Under the pieces are notes generated by a model. That model saw nothing but the letters and a program-made list of their open reading frames with translations, ran no database searches and was not told the DNA's origin. DNA of 64,000 nt from SZUA-229 sp036567985 (GTDB lineage: Bacteria; Pseudomonadota; Gammaproteobacteria; SZUA-229): assembly GCA_036567985.1 (NCBI GenBank), contig DATCTK010000022.1, forward strand, positions 1 to 64,000, written 5' to 3'. Every line of letters begins with the position of its first letter. Positions within the stretch are counted from its first letter, which is position 1. Both the position numbers and the translations under genes were made by a program. Shown piece by piece: positions 16,720-24,698 of this stretch.

Positions 16720-17269
16720 TAACCGGATCCTCGGCGGGTGTTAGGCTGGTGTCGTCGTTAGCATTTGCCTGACGTGCCTTTTTAGATAATGGGCGGTGCG
16801 GCCACAGTGGGCAGCCGAAGTAACTACCGGGCTGGTTAAGCTTTCTATCTAATGGGAACACGTTGTTGCAGTTGTCTATAAACTGGCGGTTGTTGCCCGT
16901 GCATTCGGCGCACTTGGCATTAACCGCTTTGCGGCGTGATTTAGGCTGGTTCACCACGGCCAGTTCAGTTTTTGAGCTGTAGTCAGCCAGTGCAGCCTGA
17001 CGCTGTGCCTGGCCGTAATCGTCTGCAACCATGTGTTGCCAGGGCCGCAGGCTCCATAACGGGCAAGCCCAGGCGGTGCATTGCGCCACTTCTTTGCGAG
17101 GGTTGGCATCAGAACCAGCGCCCACGCATTCATAGCAGGTGGCCTTAATGGCATTGGTCAGTGAGGTCGGTGTGCGGATTGAGCGTTGAACTGGGTTGAG
17201 CTTTTCAAGTTCTCCGGTTTGACGCAGCTCCTGTTGGGCAAGCCTGGCTTTTTCGAGTGGATTGGTCAT
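16712..17269 (-). CDS. early phage protein with a duplicated CxxC...CPLW-RP motif
   Basis: 185 aa. Two copies of one cysteine module are visible: CYECVG ... CTAWACPLWSLRPW (residues about 45-80) and CAECTG ... CPLWPHRPL (about 119-160). The second has a longer insert. Single copies of this module are common in phage proteins of unknown role; four spaced cysteines per copy suggest zinc binding. It directly follows the Ner-like gene (4-base overlap). Confidence 0.7.
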   Translation of the reverse strand: MTNPLEKARLAQQELRQTGELEKLNPVQRSIRTPTSLTNAIKATCYECVGAGSDANPRKEVAQCTAWACPLWSLRPWQHMVADDYGQAQRQAALADYSSKTELAVVNQPKSRRKAVNAKCAECTGNNRQFIDNCNNVFPLDRKLNQPGSYFGCPLWPHRPLSKKARQANANDDTSLTPAEDPVNG

Positions 17270-17499
17270 GCCGCTGACCTCCGGCCGCGCCTGGGTGGCT
17301 GGCTATAGCGGCCGTCGGGAAACAGCCGGTTCAGCGGTATATTGGTGACTGCTGCGATGTGGCTGGCGATGTTGTAAGATGCAATCTGGCCGCGAATGGT
17401 CTGGCTTACAGCATTGTGCTGTACGCCCAGTGCCTTCGCTGCCTGGCCAGGGGATGACCCGGCCTTATATAAAGCGGCATTAATGTCTGCCCAGTGCAT
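17266..17499 (-). CDS. Ner-like DNA-binding regulator
   Basis: 77 aa. MHWADINAALYKAGSSPGQA followed by AKALGVQHNAVSQTIRG and NIPLNRLFPDGRY corresponds to the Ner/Nlp family, including the W-x-x-A-D opening and the P-x-R-Y end. In Mu, Ner is the first early product and represses early and repressor promoters, acting like Cro. It is the first gene of the leftward operon, facing the repressor gene across the operator region. Confidence 0.88.
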   Translation of the reverse strand: MHWADINAALYKAGSSPGQAAKALGVQHNAVSQTIRGQIASYNIASHIAAVTNIPLNRLFPDGRYSQPPRRGRRSAA

Positions 17500-17522
17500 G
17501 ATGTGCTCCTTTATAACTAGGT

Positions 17523-17548
17523 GGCGACCTGGCGGGGTCGCCGTTTTT
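17523..17548 (+). terminator. hairpin with T-tract in the immunity region
   Basis: GGCGACC pairs with GGTCGCC (a 7-bp stem) and is followed by six T on the plus strand. On the minus strand the same hairpin lies in the 5' leader of the Ner-operon transcript. It may block rightward read-through toward the repressor gene. Confidence 0.55.
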
Positions 17549-17585
17549 TGGTTTGATTAGATGCCTTTTGGCATGATGTGAGATG

Positions 17586-17615
17586 AATATAGCCTCCATA
17601 CGGAGGCTTTGTCAA
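17586..17615 (-). promoter_or_regulatory. leftward early promoter with operator palindrome in its spacer
   Basis: On the minus strand TTGACA (17615-17610) and TATATT (17591-17586) are 18 bases apart. The spacer is filled by a palindrome, AGCCTCC-ATAC-GGAGGCT (17591-17608). A repressor bound there would cover both promoter boxes. A second inverted repeat, ATGCC-TTTT-GGCAT (17561-17574), lies just downstream of the expected start and may be another operator or a leader hairpin. Confidence 0.8.
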
Positions 17616-17634
17616 GCATCAATAAGGGGGCTTT

Positions 17635-17973
17635 TTGAAAAAAGCTGAACAAGGCTCTATTGGTGAGCGTTTACGTGATTTGCGTGCTGGTATGAGCCAG
17701 AAAGAATTTGCGGAGCTGTTAGCTATCGGTCGAGCAACACTTCAGCGTTATGAAGGTAATGAGCGAAATCCAGACGCTGAACTAATAATCAAGCTTAACG
17801 TGCTGTTTGGTGCAGATCCTCTGTGGTTGCTTACAGGTAAAGAACCAGACACAGGTGGGCCAGCACTCACCGCAAAAGAACAGCAGTTGCTGAAGGGTTA
17901 CAGGCAACTGGATAATGAGAGAAGAGCGGCTATTGATGGTATGGTGCAGGCGCTGGTAAAACAGGGTAAATAA
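17635..17973 (+). CDS. prophage immunity repressor (XRE HTH)
   Basis: 112 aa. The N-terminal HTH is clear: MSQKEFAELLAIGRATLQRY followed by EGNERNPDAELI and FGADPLWLLTG. The short C-terminal helix (residues 85-112) probably dimerises. The start is TTG with a strong AAGGGGG five bases upstream; no ATG fits. There is no S24/LexA-type autocleavage domain, so induction by RecA-driven self-cleavage is unlikely (inference). It reads away from the Ner operon and is followed 4 bases later by a nuclease gene. Confidence 0.85.
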   Translation: MKKAEQGSIGERLRDLRAGMSQKEFAELLAIGRATLQRYEGNERNPDAELIIKLNVLFGADPLWLLTGKEPDTGGPALTAKEQQLLKGYRQLDNERRAAIDGMVQALVKQGK

Positions 17974-17977
17974 TGCA

Positions 17978-18781
17978 GTGAATTGTTTTTATGAACCAGG
18001 GTTGCCATATCCACATGTTTATTATCCTGAGCTATATGGCGTTTTTATTGGTTTTGCGAAGATACCAGGCGGTAGCATCTATTTATGCAGTTGCCATAAG
18101 TTTGCACTTTCCAGATATATAGCAAATCGTTATACCGCTAAGACATGTCTTAAAGGCCGATGGTGTGTAGTAGAAGAACAAGATTTTCCCCCGGCACTGA
18201 TTGACCAATTACACACTAAAGCCGGAATGTCAGCATATGAGTTATTGCATACATTCAAATTTGCACTGCATATTTGCCACCGCTGCAACCAGACGCAGCC
18301 ACTAAATATTTATTGTCTTGCTATGTATGGTAATTTATTCAAGCAGCATTTCGGCTGGTATGTAAAAACCCACATGCTTTCATTTGGTAATGATGAAAAA
18401 AGTGCCGAGCTGAATGTCAGGGCTGCTTTTGGATTTCCGGCAACGGGCAAGCCGCATGTAACTGAAAAGATTCTCATGGGTTACATCAAAACCATATACC
18501 CGAATAATATTGTCGAATATAGAGTAAGGCTAAAAGAGCTGGAAGGCATGGAGCTCGATATATATTTGCCTGAATTGAGGCTTGGAATTGAATACCAGGG
18601 AAAACAGCATTACAAACCAGTAGGACATTGGGGTGGTGAAGAAGCATTACGCGAGACAAAAATCAGAGACCGCCGCAAGAAGCGATTATGCAAACAGCAT
18701 GGCATTAAATTTGTTACATTTAATTACAGGCAAAAGCTTTCAATTGATTATGTAGAAGACAAACTGAGAAAGGAGAAATAA
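17978..18781 (+). CDS. putative PD-(D/E)xK-type nuclease with cysteine-rich N-terminus
   Basis: 267 aa, GTG start just after the repressor stop. N-terminal half has two cysteine groups (C37, C39, H40, C57, C63 and C100, C103, C113), probably zinc sites. The C-terminal part reads as a Vsr/restriction-like fold: E163 in the first helix, D194 in MELDIYLPEL, then E205 and Q207 in GIEYQGKQHY, then a basic helix (RDRRKKRLCKQHGIKFVTF). The D...E-x-Q pattern replaces the usual E-x-K. Co-orientation with the repressor suggests expression in the lysogen. A defence or exclusion role is inference from this position. Confidence 0.65.
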   Translation: MNCFYEPGLPYPHVYYPELYGVFIGFAKIPGGSIYLCSCHKFALSRYIANRYTAKTCLKGRWCVVEEQDFPPALIDQLHTKAGMSAYELLHTFKFALHICHRCNQTQPLNIYCLAMYGNLFKQHFGWYVKTHMLSFGNDEKSAELNVRAAFGFPATGKPHVTEKILMGYIKTIYPNNIVEYRVRLKELEGMELDIYLPELRLGIEYQGKQHYKPVGHWGGEEALRETKIRDRRKKRLCKQHGIKFVTFNYRQKLSIDYVEDKLRKEK

Positions 18782-18782
18782 A

Positions 18783-18974
18783 ATGCCAATCTTTTTATTT
18801 ATATGTGCGGTACTGGTGCTCCTCTGGAGCATGTTGATGTATATGGGGTCGACAACCGCGTTCCATGAGATACAGGCCAGCATTATTTTCATGACGTCTG
18901 CACTGTTGTTTACAGGTGCCGCCATTATCGAGGCCGTAAATAAGTTGCAAAACAGTATCAAACAAAAGGGCTAA
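18783..18974 (+). CDS. small protein with two membrane helices
   Basis: 63 aa, starting 2 bases after the nuclease gene, so co-translated. Helix 1 is IFLFICAVLVLLWSMLMYMG, helix 2 IIFMTSALLFTGAAIIEAV, ending in a basic tail (KLQNSIKQKG). No family recognised. Sharing an operon with repressor and nuclease makes it a candidate partner, immunity or anchor protein. Its stop overlaps the convergent small ORF on the minus strand. Confidence 0.6.
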   Translation: MPIFLFICAVLVLLWSMLMYMGSTTAFHEIQASIIFMTSALLFTGAAIIEAVNKLQNSIKQKG

Positions 18975-19141
18975 TCACAGCGGTCACCACTAATATTAAT
19001 AATGGTGTTGTTATATGCTTCTATGTGATTTGTGGGCCCGGTTGACGACAGGGCTGATATAATGACGTAAGCTACTAATGCACCGAAGCCGAAAGCGATT
19101 GCGGTTTTTAAGGTGGTACTGTTACTGGTTTGCTGTTTCAT
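18971..19141 (-). CDS. 56-residue single-pass membrane protein
   Basis: The ORF starts at ATG 19141 and its stop overlaps the convergent upstream gene's stop. Sequence: a polar start (MKQQTSNSTTLK), one helix (TAIAFGFGALVAYVIISAL) and a polar, probably external tail ending GDRCD. A TATAAT box is read on the minus strand just upstream (near 19150). The ribosome site is weak. Function unknown. Confidence 0.4.
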   Translation of the reverse strand: MKQQTSNSTTLKTAIAFGFGALVAYVIISALSSTGPTNHIEAYNNTIINISGDRCD

Positions 19142-19424
19142 GACGCTTTAATTATACACATGAATTAAATCGCTTTTACCTGTCTGCAATGCGGTTGCCA
19201 GGCGGATTTTGCTGAATGCACAAAACAGCCCCTAAAACGGCGCAAAAACCCCGACCCGCACCATTGGCCCACGATTCGCTCAAACGCGTCTTAGAAATCG
19301 CTTTGCCCTATACCCAAAACAAGCAAAAAAAGTGACTTGAATGCTGTTAAAGGTGTGATTAGTGGATATTCCATTGCGAGCGGTTAAAACCTGATGTAAC
19401 CTTGCAATTACACCACCACCCAGA
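19142..19424. other. gap between immunity region and rightward late arm
   Basis: The gap probably holds the rightward late promoter, but no convincing -35/-10 pair was found. A 39-codon ORF at 19216-19335 (plus, basic, MHKTAPKTAQ...) has only a weak ribosome site and is not called. A-rich runs and CTTGAATGCTG near 19335 are notable as possible activator-binding DNA. Confidence 0.4.
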
Positions 19425-19456
19425 AGAGGGGAGACAAAAGTCTCCCCTCTTTTTTT
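19425..19456 (+). terminator. hairpin plus T-tract right before the rightward late arm
   Basis: AGAGGGGAGAC and GTCTCCCCTCT form an 11-bp perfect stem with an AAAA loop, followed by six T. It is a textbook Rho-independent terminator on the plus strand, only 26 bases before the first late gene. Its core is the same as the hairpin before the leftward late block (9491-9510). Confidence 0.8.
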
Positions 19457-19482
19457 ATGCCTGCATGGCACACACTCTCGCC

Positions 19483-20643
19483 ATGCCAAATTCAAACACA
19501 CACATCGACTTCAAAGGTTTCGGCGACTGGATAGAACTGTTTCGCGCAGGCGAACAAACCTCCAGCGACGGCACTACCCGCAATTTCACCCAGGCAGATC
19601 TCGATCAGATGGTGGCCAACCATACCCCGGCCCCCATGGTTGTGGGGCATCCTAAGGTAGATGCACCAGCCTATGGCTGGTCACAGGCACTCAAGCGTGA
19701 TGGTGACACTTTACTGGGTAAGTTTAGCGATGTAGACGATGCCTTCAGTGAAATGGTGGAGAAGAAGCGATTCCCGAACCGTTCTATTCGTATTGGCAAA
19801 AACGATAACGGCTGGTACCTGAAGCACGTTGGCTGGCTTGGCGCGGCTGCGCCTGCCGTGGAAGGTCTGAAGCCGGTGCAGTTTAACAATGCCGACGATG
19901 AAGCATACGACTTTGTAAGCGATGCCTACACCACCAGCAGCATTGTGCGCACGTTCCGACGCCTGCGTGATTTCATTGTTGACAAATTCGACCTGGAAAC
20001 AGCCGACCAGGTAATTCCCGATTACACCCTCGAAAGCCTGGAACAAATTGCAGCCGATCAGCGCAGCGAACCAGATGATTCCCACTTTAATCAACCCAAC
20101 AACGGAGACACAGCCGTGCCGAAAGAATATACCGATGAGCAGATTGAACAAATCCGCAAAGACGCAGCGGACGAAGCGACCGCCCAGTTCAGCAGTGAAA
20201 ACGACACACTGAAAAAACAGCTGGCCGATGCCAACAGCGCCAAAACAGCGATTGAGTTCCAGGCATTTGCTGATGATCTGCAAGATGCAGGCAAGCTTAC
20301 ACCGGCTTTGGCTACTGGCTTTGTTGAGTTTATGCAGGCACTGGCCGCTGCACCCGTAGAGCTGGAATTCAGCCAGGGCGAAGGTGATGCCAAAACCGCG
20401 ATTAAAAAATCGCCCATCGACTGGTTCAAGGAATTTGCCCAGCAGCTGCCTAAGCAGGTGGATATGGGTGAGTCGGCTGCCGGTGGCAATGTCGACACAG
20501 TGGATGCCGCTGCGCAATTTAATGCACCAGCGGGTGCGGTGGTAGACCCTGAGCGCCTGGCACTGGATAAAAAGGCCCAGGAATACGCCCGTGTAAACAA
20601 TGTTGATTACGTTGAAGCGGTGATAGCCGTCAGCAACGGTTAA
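19483..20643 (+). CDS. Mu gpI-like head maturation protease and scaffold
   Basis: 386 aa from ATG 19483; ATG 19465 would add six residues. N-terminal part FGDWIELFRAGEQTSSDG, DLDQMVANH, PMVVGHPKVDAPAYGW and FPNRSIRI matches the Mu I protease. The C-terminal half (from about 200) is helical, acidic and Ala/Gln-rich (YTDEQIEQIRKDAADEATAQ), typical of the scaffold (Mu Z) region. It shapes and then processes the prohead. First gene of the rightward arm. Confidence 0.88.
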   Translation: MPNSNTHIDFKGFGDWIELFRAGEQTSSDGTTRNFTQADLDQMVANHTPAPMVVGHPKVDAPAYGWSQALKRDGDTLLGKFSDVDDAFSEMVEKKRFPNRSIRIGKNDNGWYLKHVGWLGAAAPAVEGLKPVQFNNADDEAYDFVSDAYTTSSIVRTFRRLRDFIVDKFDLETADQVIPDYTLESLEQIAADQRSEPDDSHFNQPNNGDTAVPKEYTDEQIEQIRKDAADEATAQFSSENDTLKKQLADANSAKTAIEFQAFADDLQDAGKLTPALATGFVEFMQALAAAPVELEFSQGEGDAKTAIKKSPIDWFKEFAQQLPKQVDMGESAAGGNVDTVDAAAQFNAPAGAVVDPERLALDKKAQEYARVNNVDYVEAVIAVSNG

Positions 20644-20702
20644 TTGCCAGGGTTAATCGAAACGGTTAATTCAATCACTCATATATATAGAAGGTAAACG
20701 CT

Positions 20703-21044
20703 ATGCCATCCACTAAAAACCCCATTCTTATTTTATCTATTACTGCAGCGGCACTGCTGCTTGAGCACCGCGCCGTTGGCCAGGACGGCAACTACGCCGC
20801 AGCAGGTGAAAAGATGTTCGGCATTGGTACGGAAGACGTAAACGCCATTGGTGATGAACTGCCGGTGGACACCCTGGGCACCAGTATTGCAACCGCCGGT
20901 GCGGCGGTGCTGAAAGATGCTGACCTGGAAGTGGGTGCCGACGGCAAGCTGGTAACAGCCGCGGCTGGTGTTGTGGTGGCGAAAGCCATGCAGGCTGCCG
21001 GTGCAGACGGCGACGAATTCGAAGTGTTCCTGCTGCCCAAGTAG
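20703..21044 (+). CDS. DUF2190-like capsid decoration protein
   Basis: 113 aa. A small, alanine/glycine/valine-rich beta protein (KDADLEVGADGKLVTAAAGV, then VVAKAMQAAG and DEFEVFLLPK) between protease and capsid genes. This is the place and composition of DUF2190 or capsid cement proteins that stabilise the head. Family call is by eye. Confidence 0.7.
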   Translation: MPSTKNPILILSITAAALLLEHRAVGQDGNYAAAGEKMFGIGTEDVNAIGDELPVDTLGTSIATAGAAVLKDADLEVGADGKLVTAAAGVVVAKAMQAAGADGDEFEVFLLPK

Positions 21045-21113
21045 TCCACTTTCAAACTTAATTTAAACGCAGATTGATACGGCATTAAACGCATTTTCAG
21101 GAGACTTTAAACC

Positions 21114-22046
21114 ATGCCAAATAACGCACAAAACCAGGTGATTGACCCTATTCTTTCAAAAGTGGCACTGGGCTATCGTCACCCAGAACATGTGGGCAGT
21201 ACGCTGTTCCCTGTTGTGCCGGTTAATTCCAGTGGCGGCAAGATCATTCAGTTTGATAAAAGCTCTTTCCGTCTGTTCAACACCAAGCGTGCGCCGGGTG
21301 CTAAAGCCAAGCGTGCATCATTCGGCCACGAAGGTGCCCCCTATGCACTGGAAAACCACGCACTGGATGCGGTGGTGCCCCGTGAGCGCATGCGTGACGC
21401 CAGTGTAGTGCCAGGCATTAATCTCGCCACTCGCGCAGTTAACCTGGTGCTGAAGTCCAGCTCGCTGGTGCTGGAAAACGCGCAGGCCAGCATTGCAACC
21501 AACCTGGCCAACTACGGTGCCAATAACCAGGTGACACTGGCAGGTACAGACCAGTGGAATGACTACGCTAACTCCACACCTTTTCAGGATGTTGAAGAAG
21601 GCAAAGAAGCTGTTCGCAGCCGCATAGGTGTTTACCCTAACACGATGGAAATCTCGGCCAAGGTATACAAACACCTTAAGCAGCACCCAGCCGTGATCGA
21701 TCGTACCAAGTACACCAGCTCTGAATCAATCACCCCTGAGATTCTGGCGGGTCTGTTCGATGTAGAGAAAGTAGTCATCGGTAAAGCCATTGCGTTTGCA
21801 GATGACGACACCACCATCGATATCTGGGGCCGTGACGTGGTGCTGACCTACTCACCCCAAAACGCCACCGGTGCGGAAGAACCCAGCTTCGGTTACACCT
21901 ACCAGATGGAGGGCCACCCCATGGTTGAAGTGCCCTACTGGGATCAGGATGCACGTAGCTGGGTGTATGGCATGACCCACGAACGCGATGCTGTACTCAC
22001 CGGTATGGACGCAGGCTTCATTATCAAGAACGCCGTAGCCGCATAA
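21114..22046 (+). CDS. major capsid protein
   Basis: 310 aa. Starts MPNNAQNQVIDPILSKVALGY and has the HVGSTLFPVVPV, AVNLVLKSSSLVLENAQA and QWNDYANSTP landmarks of HK97-fold coat proteins of the Mu T/B3 type. It ends DAGFIIKNAVAA. It builds the icosahedral shell. A good GGAGA ribosome site precedes the ATG. Position after protease and decoration genes is canonical. Confidence 0.9.
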   Translation: MPNNAQNQVIDPILSKVALGYRHPEHVGSTLFPVVPVNSSGGKIIQFDKSSFRLFNTKRAPGAKAKRASFGHEGAPYALENHALDAVVPRERMRDASVVPGINLATRAVNLVLKSSSLVLENAQASIATNLANYGANNQVTLAGTDQWNDYANSTPFQDVEEGKEAVRSRIGVYPNTMEISAKVYKHLKQHPAVIDRTKYTSSESITPEILAGLFDVEKVVIGKAIAFADDDTTIDIWGRDVVLTYSPQNATGAEEPSFGYTYQMEGHPMVEVPYWDQDARSWVYGMTHERDAVLTGMDAGFIIKNAVAA

Positions 22047-22117
22047 CACATAACCACGACGACGGGTAAGGACAACTCAGCCAGGGACGGCTCAACCGGA
22101 ACTAAAGGTTTAAAAAC

Positions 22118-22492
22118 ATGAGCAAAGAAACAGCAATTACCCTGTTTGCCGAACACCCAGTGAAGGTGGGTGGCAAGCGACGTTACCAGGAAGAGGTGGT
22201 GCTTAAGGATGAAGCCGTAGCACGCCAGCTGGTAACCGATGGCATCTGTAAGGATGTGAATGACCACTTTAACAAAGTTGCTTCTGATGAAGGTGTTGAT
22301 GCGGGGGACGCACGCACTAATGCCCTCATTGAGGCTATTAACGGCCTCAGCCCAGATGACAATGCAGCATGGGAAAAAGATGGAAGGCCTGCATTGAAGA
22401 AACTGACCAAGGCGCTTGATTCCCCAGTGAGCAAGGAAGAACGTGATGCAGCCTGGTTAAAGGTTCAGGAGATGAGCAATGGCCCAGAATAG
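22118..22492 (+). CDS. Mu gp35-like head protein
   Basis: 124 aa. Short beta-rich opening (ITLFAEHPVKVGGKRRYQEE), then a C-terminal segment with the W-x-x-D-G-R/K-P and E-R-D-A-A-W pattern (AAWEKDGRPALKKL, SKEERDAAW), as in Mu-like gp35/HI1506-type proteins encoded after the capsid gene. Role in the virion is not established. Confidence 0.6.
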   Translation: MSKETAITLFAEHPVKVGGKRRYQEEVVLKDEAVARQLVTDGICKDVNDHFNKVASDEGVDAGDARTNALIEAINGLSPDDNAAWEKDGRPALKKLTKALDSPVSKEERDAAWLKVQEMSNGPE

Positions 22493-22685
22493 CAATAATC
22501 AGAACCAGGTAAAGCAACCAACAGGCCGTGTGCTGTCTTACTTCCGCCCTACTGAAACATTCGAGTGTGAGGAAAATGGCAGCGTGTACGTTAAAGGCCA
22601 GCGTTACCAGGTGCGTGAAGGCAACGAGCAGTTGCAGCAGCTGGTGGCTGACTGGGAAGAGCTGGGCAAAGTAGAGCGGGGTTAA
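22479..22685 (+). CDS. small hypothetical head-region protein
   Basis: 68 aa overlapping the previous gene by 14 bases. Polar Asn/Gln-rich start (MAQNSNNQNQVKQPTGR), then a compact beta-like core (FECEENGSVYVKGQRYQVRE) and a helical end (LQQLVADWEELGKVE). No family recognised; position suggests head or connector completion. Confidence 0.6.
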   Translation: MAQNSNNQNQVKQPTGRVLSYFRPTETFECEENGSVYVKGQRYQVREGNEQLQQLVADWEELGKVERG

Positions 22686-22692
22686 TCACATT

Positions 22693-23076
22693 ATGTCTAT
22701 TACACATGTAGCAGCAGTACGTAATGCACTGGCCGATGCAGTGGTTGATCTGATTGATGCAGGCGCAGCCGATGCCAATGGTGACCTGGTGTTGATGGCA
22801 GCCGGTGATGTGACAGTTGCCACACTGGCATTTGCCAACCCAGCGTATGGTGCATCGGCTAACGGCACTGCAAGTAGCAATGCCATTTCAGATGATACCA
22901 ACGCAGTGGGCGGCACATTGGCTTTGTTCAAGGTGCAGGACCGCGACAACGGTGAAGTGTTTCGTGGCACCATTACCGGTATTGGTGGCGGTGGTGACAT
23001 TGAAGCCAGCAACACCATCGTTGGTGCAGGTGATACTGTTCAATGCACTGGTCTTGATTACTCTGCGTCTGCCTAA
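22693..23076 (+). CDS. hypothetical virion-region protein
   Basis: 127 aa. N-terminal helix (VAAVRNALADAVVDLIDAGA) followed by Gly/Ala/Thr-rich beta structure (DGDLVL-like repeats, GTITGIGGGGDIEASNTIVG). The stop overlaps the next start in TAATG. It is conserved-looking in composition with phage decoration or adaptor proteins, but no family is recognised. Confidence 0.6.
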   Translation: MSITHVAAVRNALADAVVDLIDAGAADANGDLVLMAAGDVTVATLAFANPAYGASANGTASSNAISDDTNAVGGTLALFKVQDRDNGEVFRGTITGIGGGGDIEASNTIVGAGDTVQCTGLDYSASA

Positions 23077-24698
23077 TGCCACAGCTGAGCAACTTAACGA
23101 TTACCGGTTCACTGATAGCCGGGTATGTGGTTACCGTTACAACAAATGTTGCAATGGGAACCGCCTACCTGGTTGCTGTTCCAGCGGGTGAGCAAGCCCC
23201 GAGTAAAGTTCAAATTGCTGCCGGGCAGAATTACCAGGGTAATGCTGCGGTTGCACAACAAACGACAGTTGAATCAACGAATATTACATTCCCTGCCATT
23301 ACGGGCTTGAGTTCAAACACATCATACGATGTGCATTGCATACACGATGCATCACCGGTGATATCTGGTTTGATTGAGGGCATGGATAGCACACCAATGC
23401 CCAGTGGTATACCAAGGCCTGCCAAAGGTACGGTGTTTACTGATCCGACCTACGGTACAGAAATACACCGCATAACAGATCATGTGAATGATTTAACAGG
23501 TACCTTACCAGCCTGGGTAAGAAGCGAATACTCACGCTGGAACCCACTGAATGCGGATGAATCCATGTTTATGTTCCTGGCTACTGATGGCTGGATTCAT
23601 ATTTATGATGCAAATACATATCAGTGGATTAGGAAATTCACACCTACCGGTGAACAAACCGAAACACTATGGCACAAAACTGACCCGAATCTGATTTATC
23701 GGCTACCCCCGAACGGCGGCCTCGTTATGTACACACACAATGTACTAACCGATGAATTAATAACTATTGCCGACTTTGCTAATGTCGCTGCCATTGAAGG
23801 TGACCCACTATTAACTGATATTCGTCAGGTACCCGGCTTTGAGAATGCAGCTCGCTGCAGAACGAAGGCTGAGGGTCGGCCAAGCATGGATGGACGCTAC
23901 TGGGCATTTATGGTTGACGCTGCAGACTTTTCCGGGCTGGGGCTGATGGTATACGATCTGGTGGCAAATGAGATAACTGGCACCTATGTCTTTGCAACCG
24001 ATGGTGGTGGTATTGGCCAGCCAGATCATTGCAGCATGTCACCGTCCGGTGAGTACATTGTGGCGTCCTGGTATTACCCACAAGATTGTTCAACCAGAAC
24101 AGGCTTTCAGTTTTATGAGCCAGGAGGTCGAGGCGGCCTGAATAACCCGTGTGGCGCATATGCATTTAGTCGAGACTTTACTGTAGGTATCGCACTGTCT
24201 GAAATTGGCGAGCACTCTGATATGGTGATTGATGCTGCTGGCTACGACTGGTTTGTGTTTATCGACTTTCAGCAGCATTCAGTTCAGTACGATGACAATA
24301 TGGTGCGATCAGTTCGGATAACGCCTGATGCACAGGGCAATCAGATTTACCACAACCTGGTGAATTTCAAATCGACCGTAAACGGAACTGCAATGCACTT
24401 CTCAGGTGCATCGTTTAATAAACCTGGCTGGGTATTAATGTCGGATTATGGCAGCAGTGCTGGCTGGTATAACAACAGTATGTGGGCCATGCAGGTGGAT
24501 GTTCCTAACCCAGCCGTTTATAAGCTGGCACATACTCAGTGGGCACCTGGCCTTGGTTATTTTGGTGAGCCACATGCAGCAGTAAATCAAGATTTTTCCC
24601 GAATTATCTGGAACACCACCTGGCGCAGTGACCAAATAACTGATCTTGAAGTGTTTGAGATTAAGATAAACCCGGCAGATTTGGTGGGTAATCTGTAA
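23076..24698 (+). CDS. large beta-propeller-like protein with Fn3-like N-terminus
   Basis: 540 aa. Residues 1-105 look like a fibronectin-III-type domain (VTTNVAMGTAYLVAVPAG, ITGLSSNTSYDVHCIHDA). Residues about 115-540 show repeated blade-like pieces: EIHRITDHVNDLTG, YSRWNPLNADESMFMFL, GWIHIYDANTYQWIRKF, PDHCSMSPSGEYIVASW. These resemble TolB or oligogalacturonate-lyase-type propellers. No signal peptide. It is locked by TAATG overlaps between head and connector genes, so it is probably a structural virion protein, perhaps exposed and carbohydrate-binding (inference). Mu has no equivalent. Confidence 0.65.
   Translation: MPQLSNLTITGSLIAGYVVTVTTNVAMGTAYLVAVPAGEQAPSKVQIAAGQNYQGNAAVAQQTTVESTNITFPAITGLSSNTSYDVHCIHDASPVISGLIEGMDSTPMPSGIPRPAKGTVFTDPTYGTEIHRITDHVNDLTGTLPAWVRSEYSRWNPLNADESMFMFLATDGWIHIYDANTYQWIRKFTPTGEQTETLWHKTDPNLIYRLPPNGGLVMYTHNVLTDELITIADFANVAAIEGDPLLTDIRQVPGFENAARCRTKAEGRPSMDGRYWAFMVDAADFSGLGLMVYDLVANEITGTYVFATDGGGIGQPDHCSMSPSGEYIVASWYYPQDCSTRTGFQFYEPGGRGGLNNPCGAYAFSRDFTVGIALSEIGEHSDMVIDAAGYDWFVFIDFQQHSVQYDDNMVRSVRITPDAQGNQIYHNLVNFKSTVNGTAMHFSGASFNKPGWVLMSDYGSSAGWYNNSMWAMQVDVPNPAVYKLAHTQWAPGLGYFGEPHAAVNQDFSRIIWNTTWRSDQITDLEVFEIKINPADLVGNL

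Noticed and set aside
19216..19335. 39-codon basic ORF before the rightward late arm
   Set aside because: Ribosome site weak, no domain, lies where the late promoter is expected; kept only as a note.
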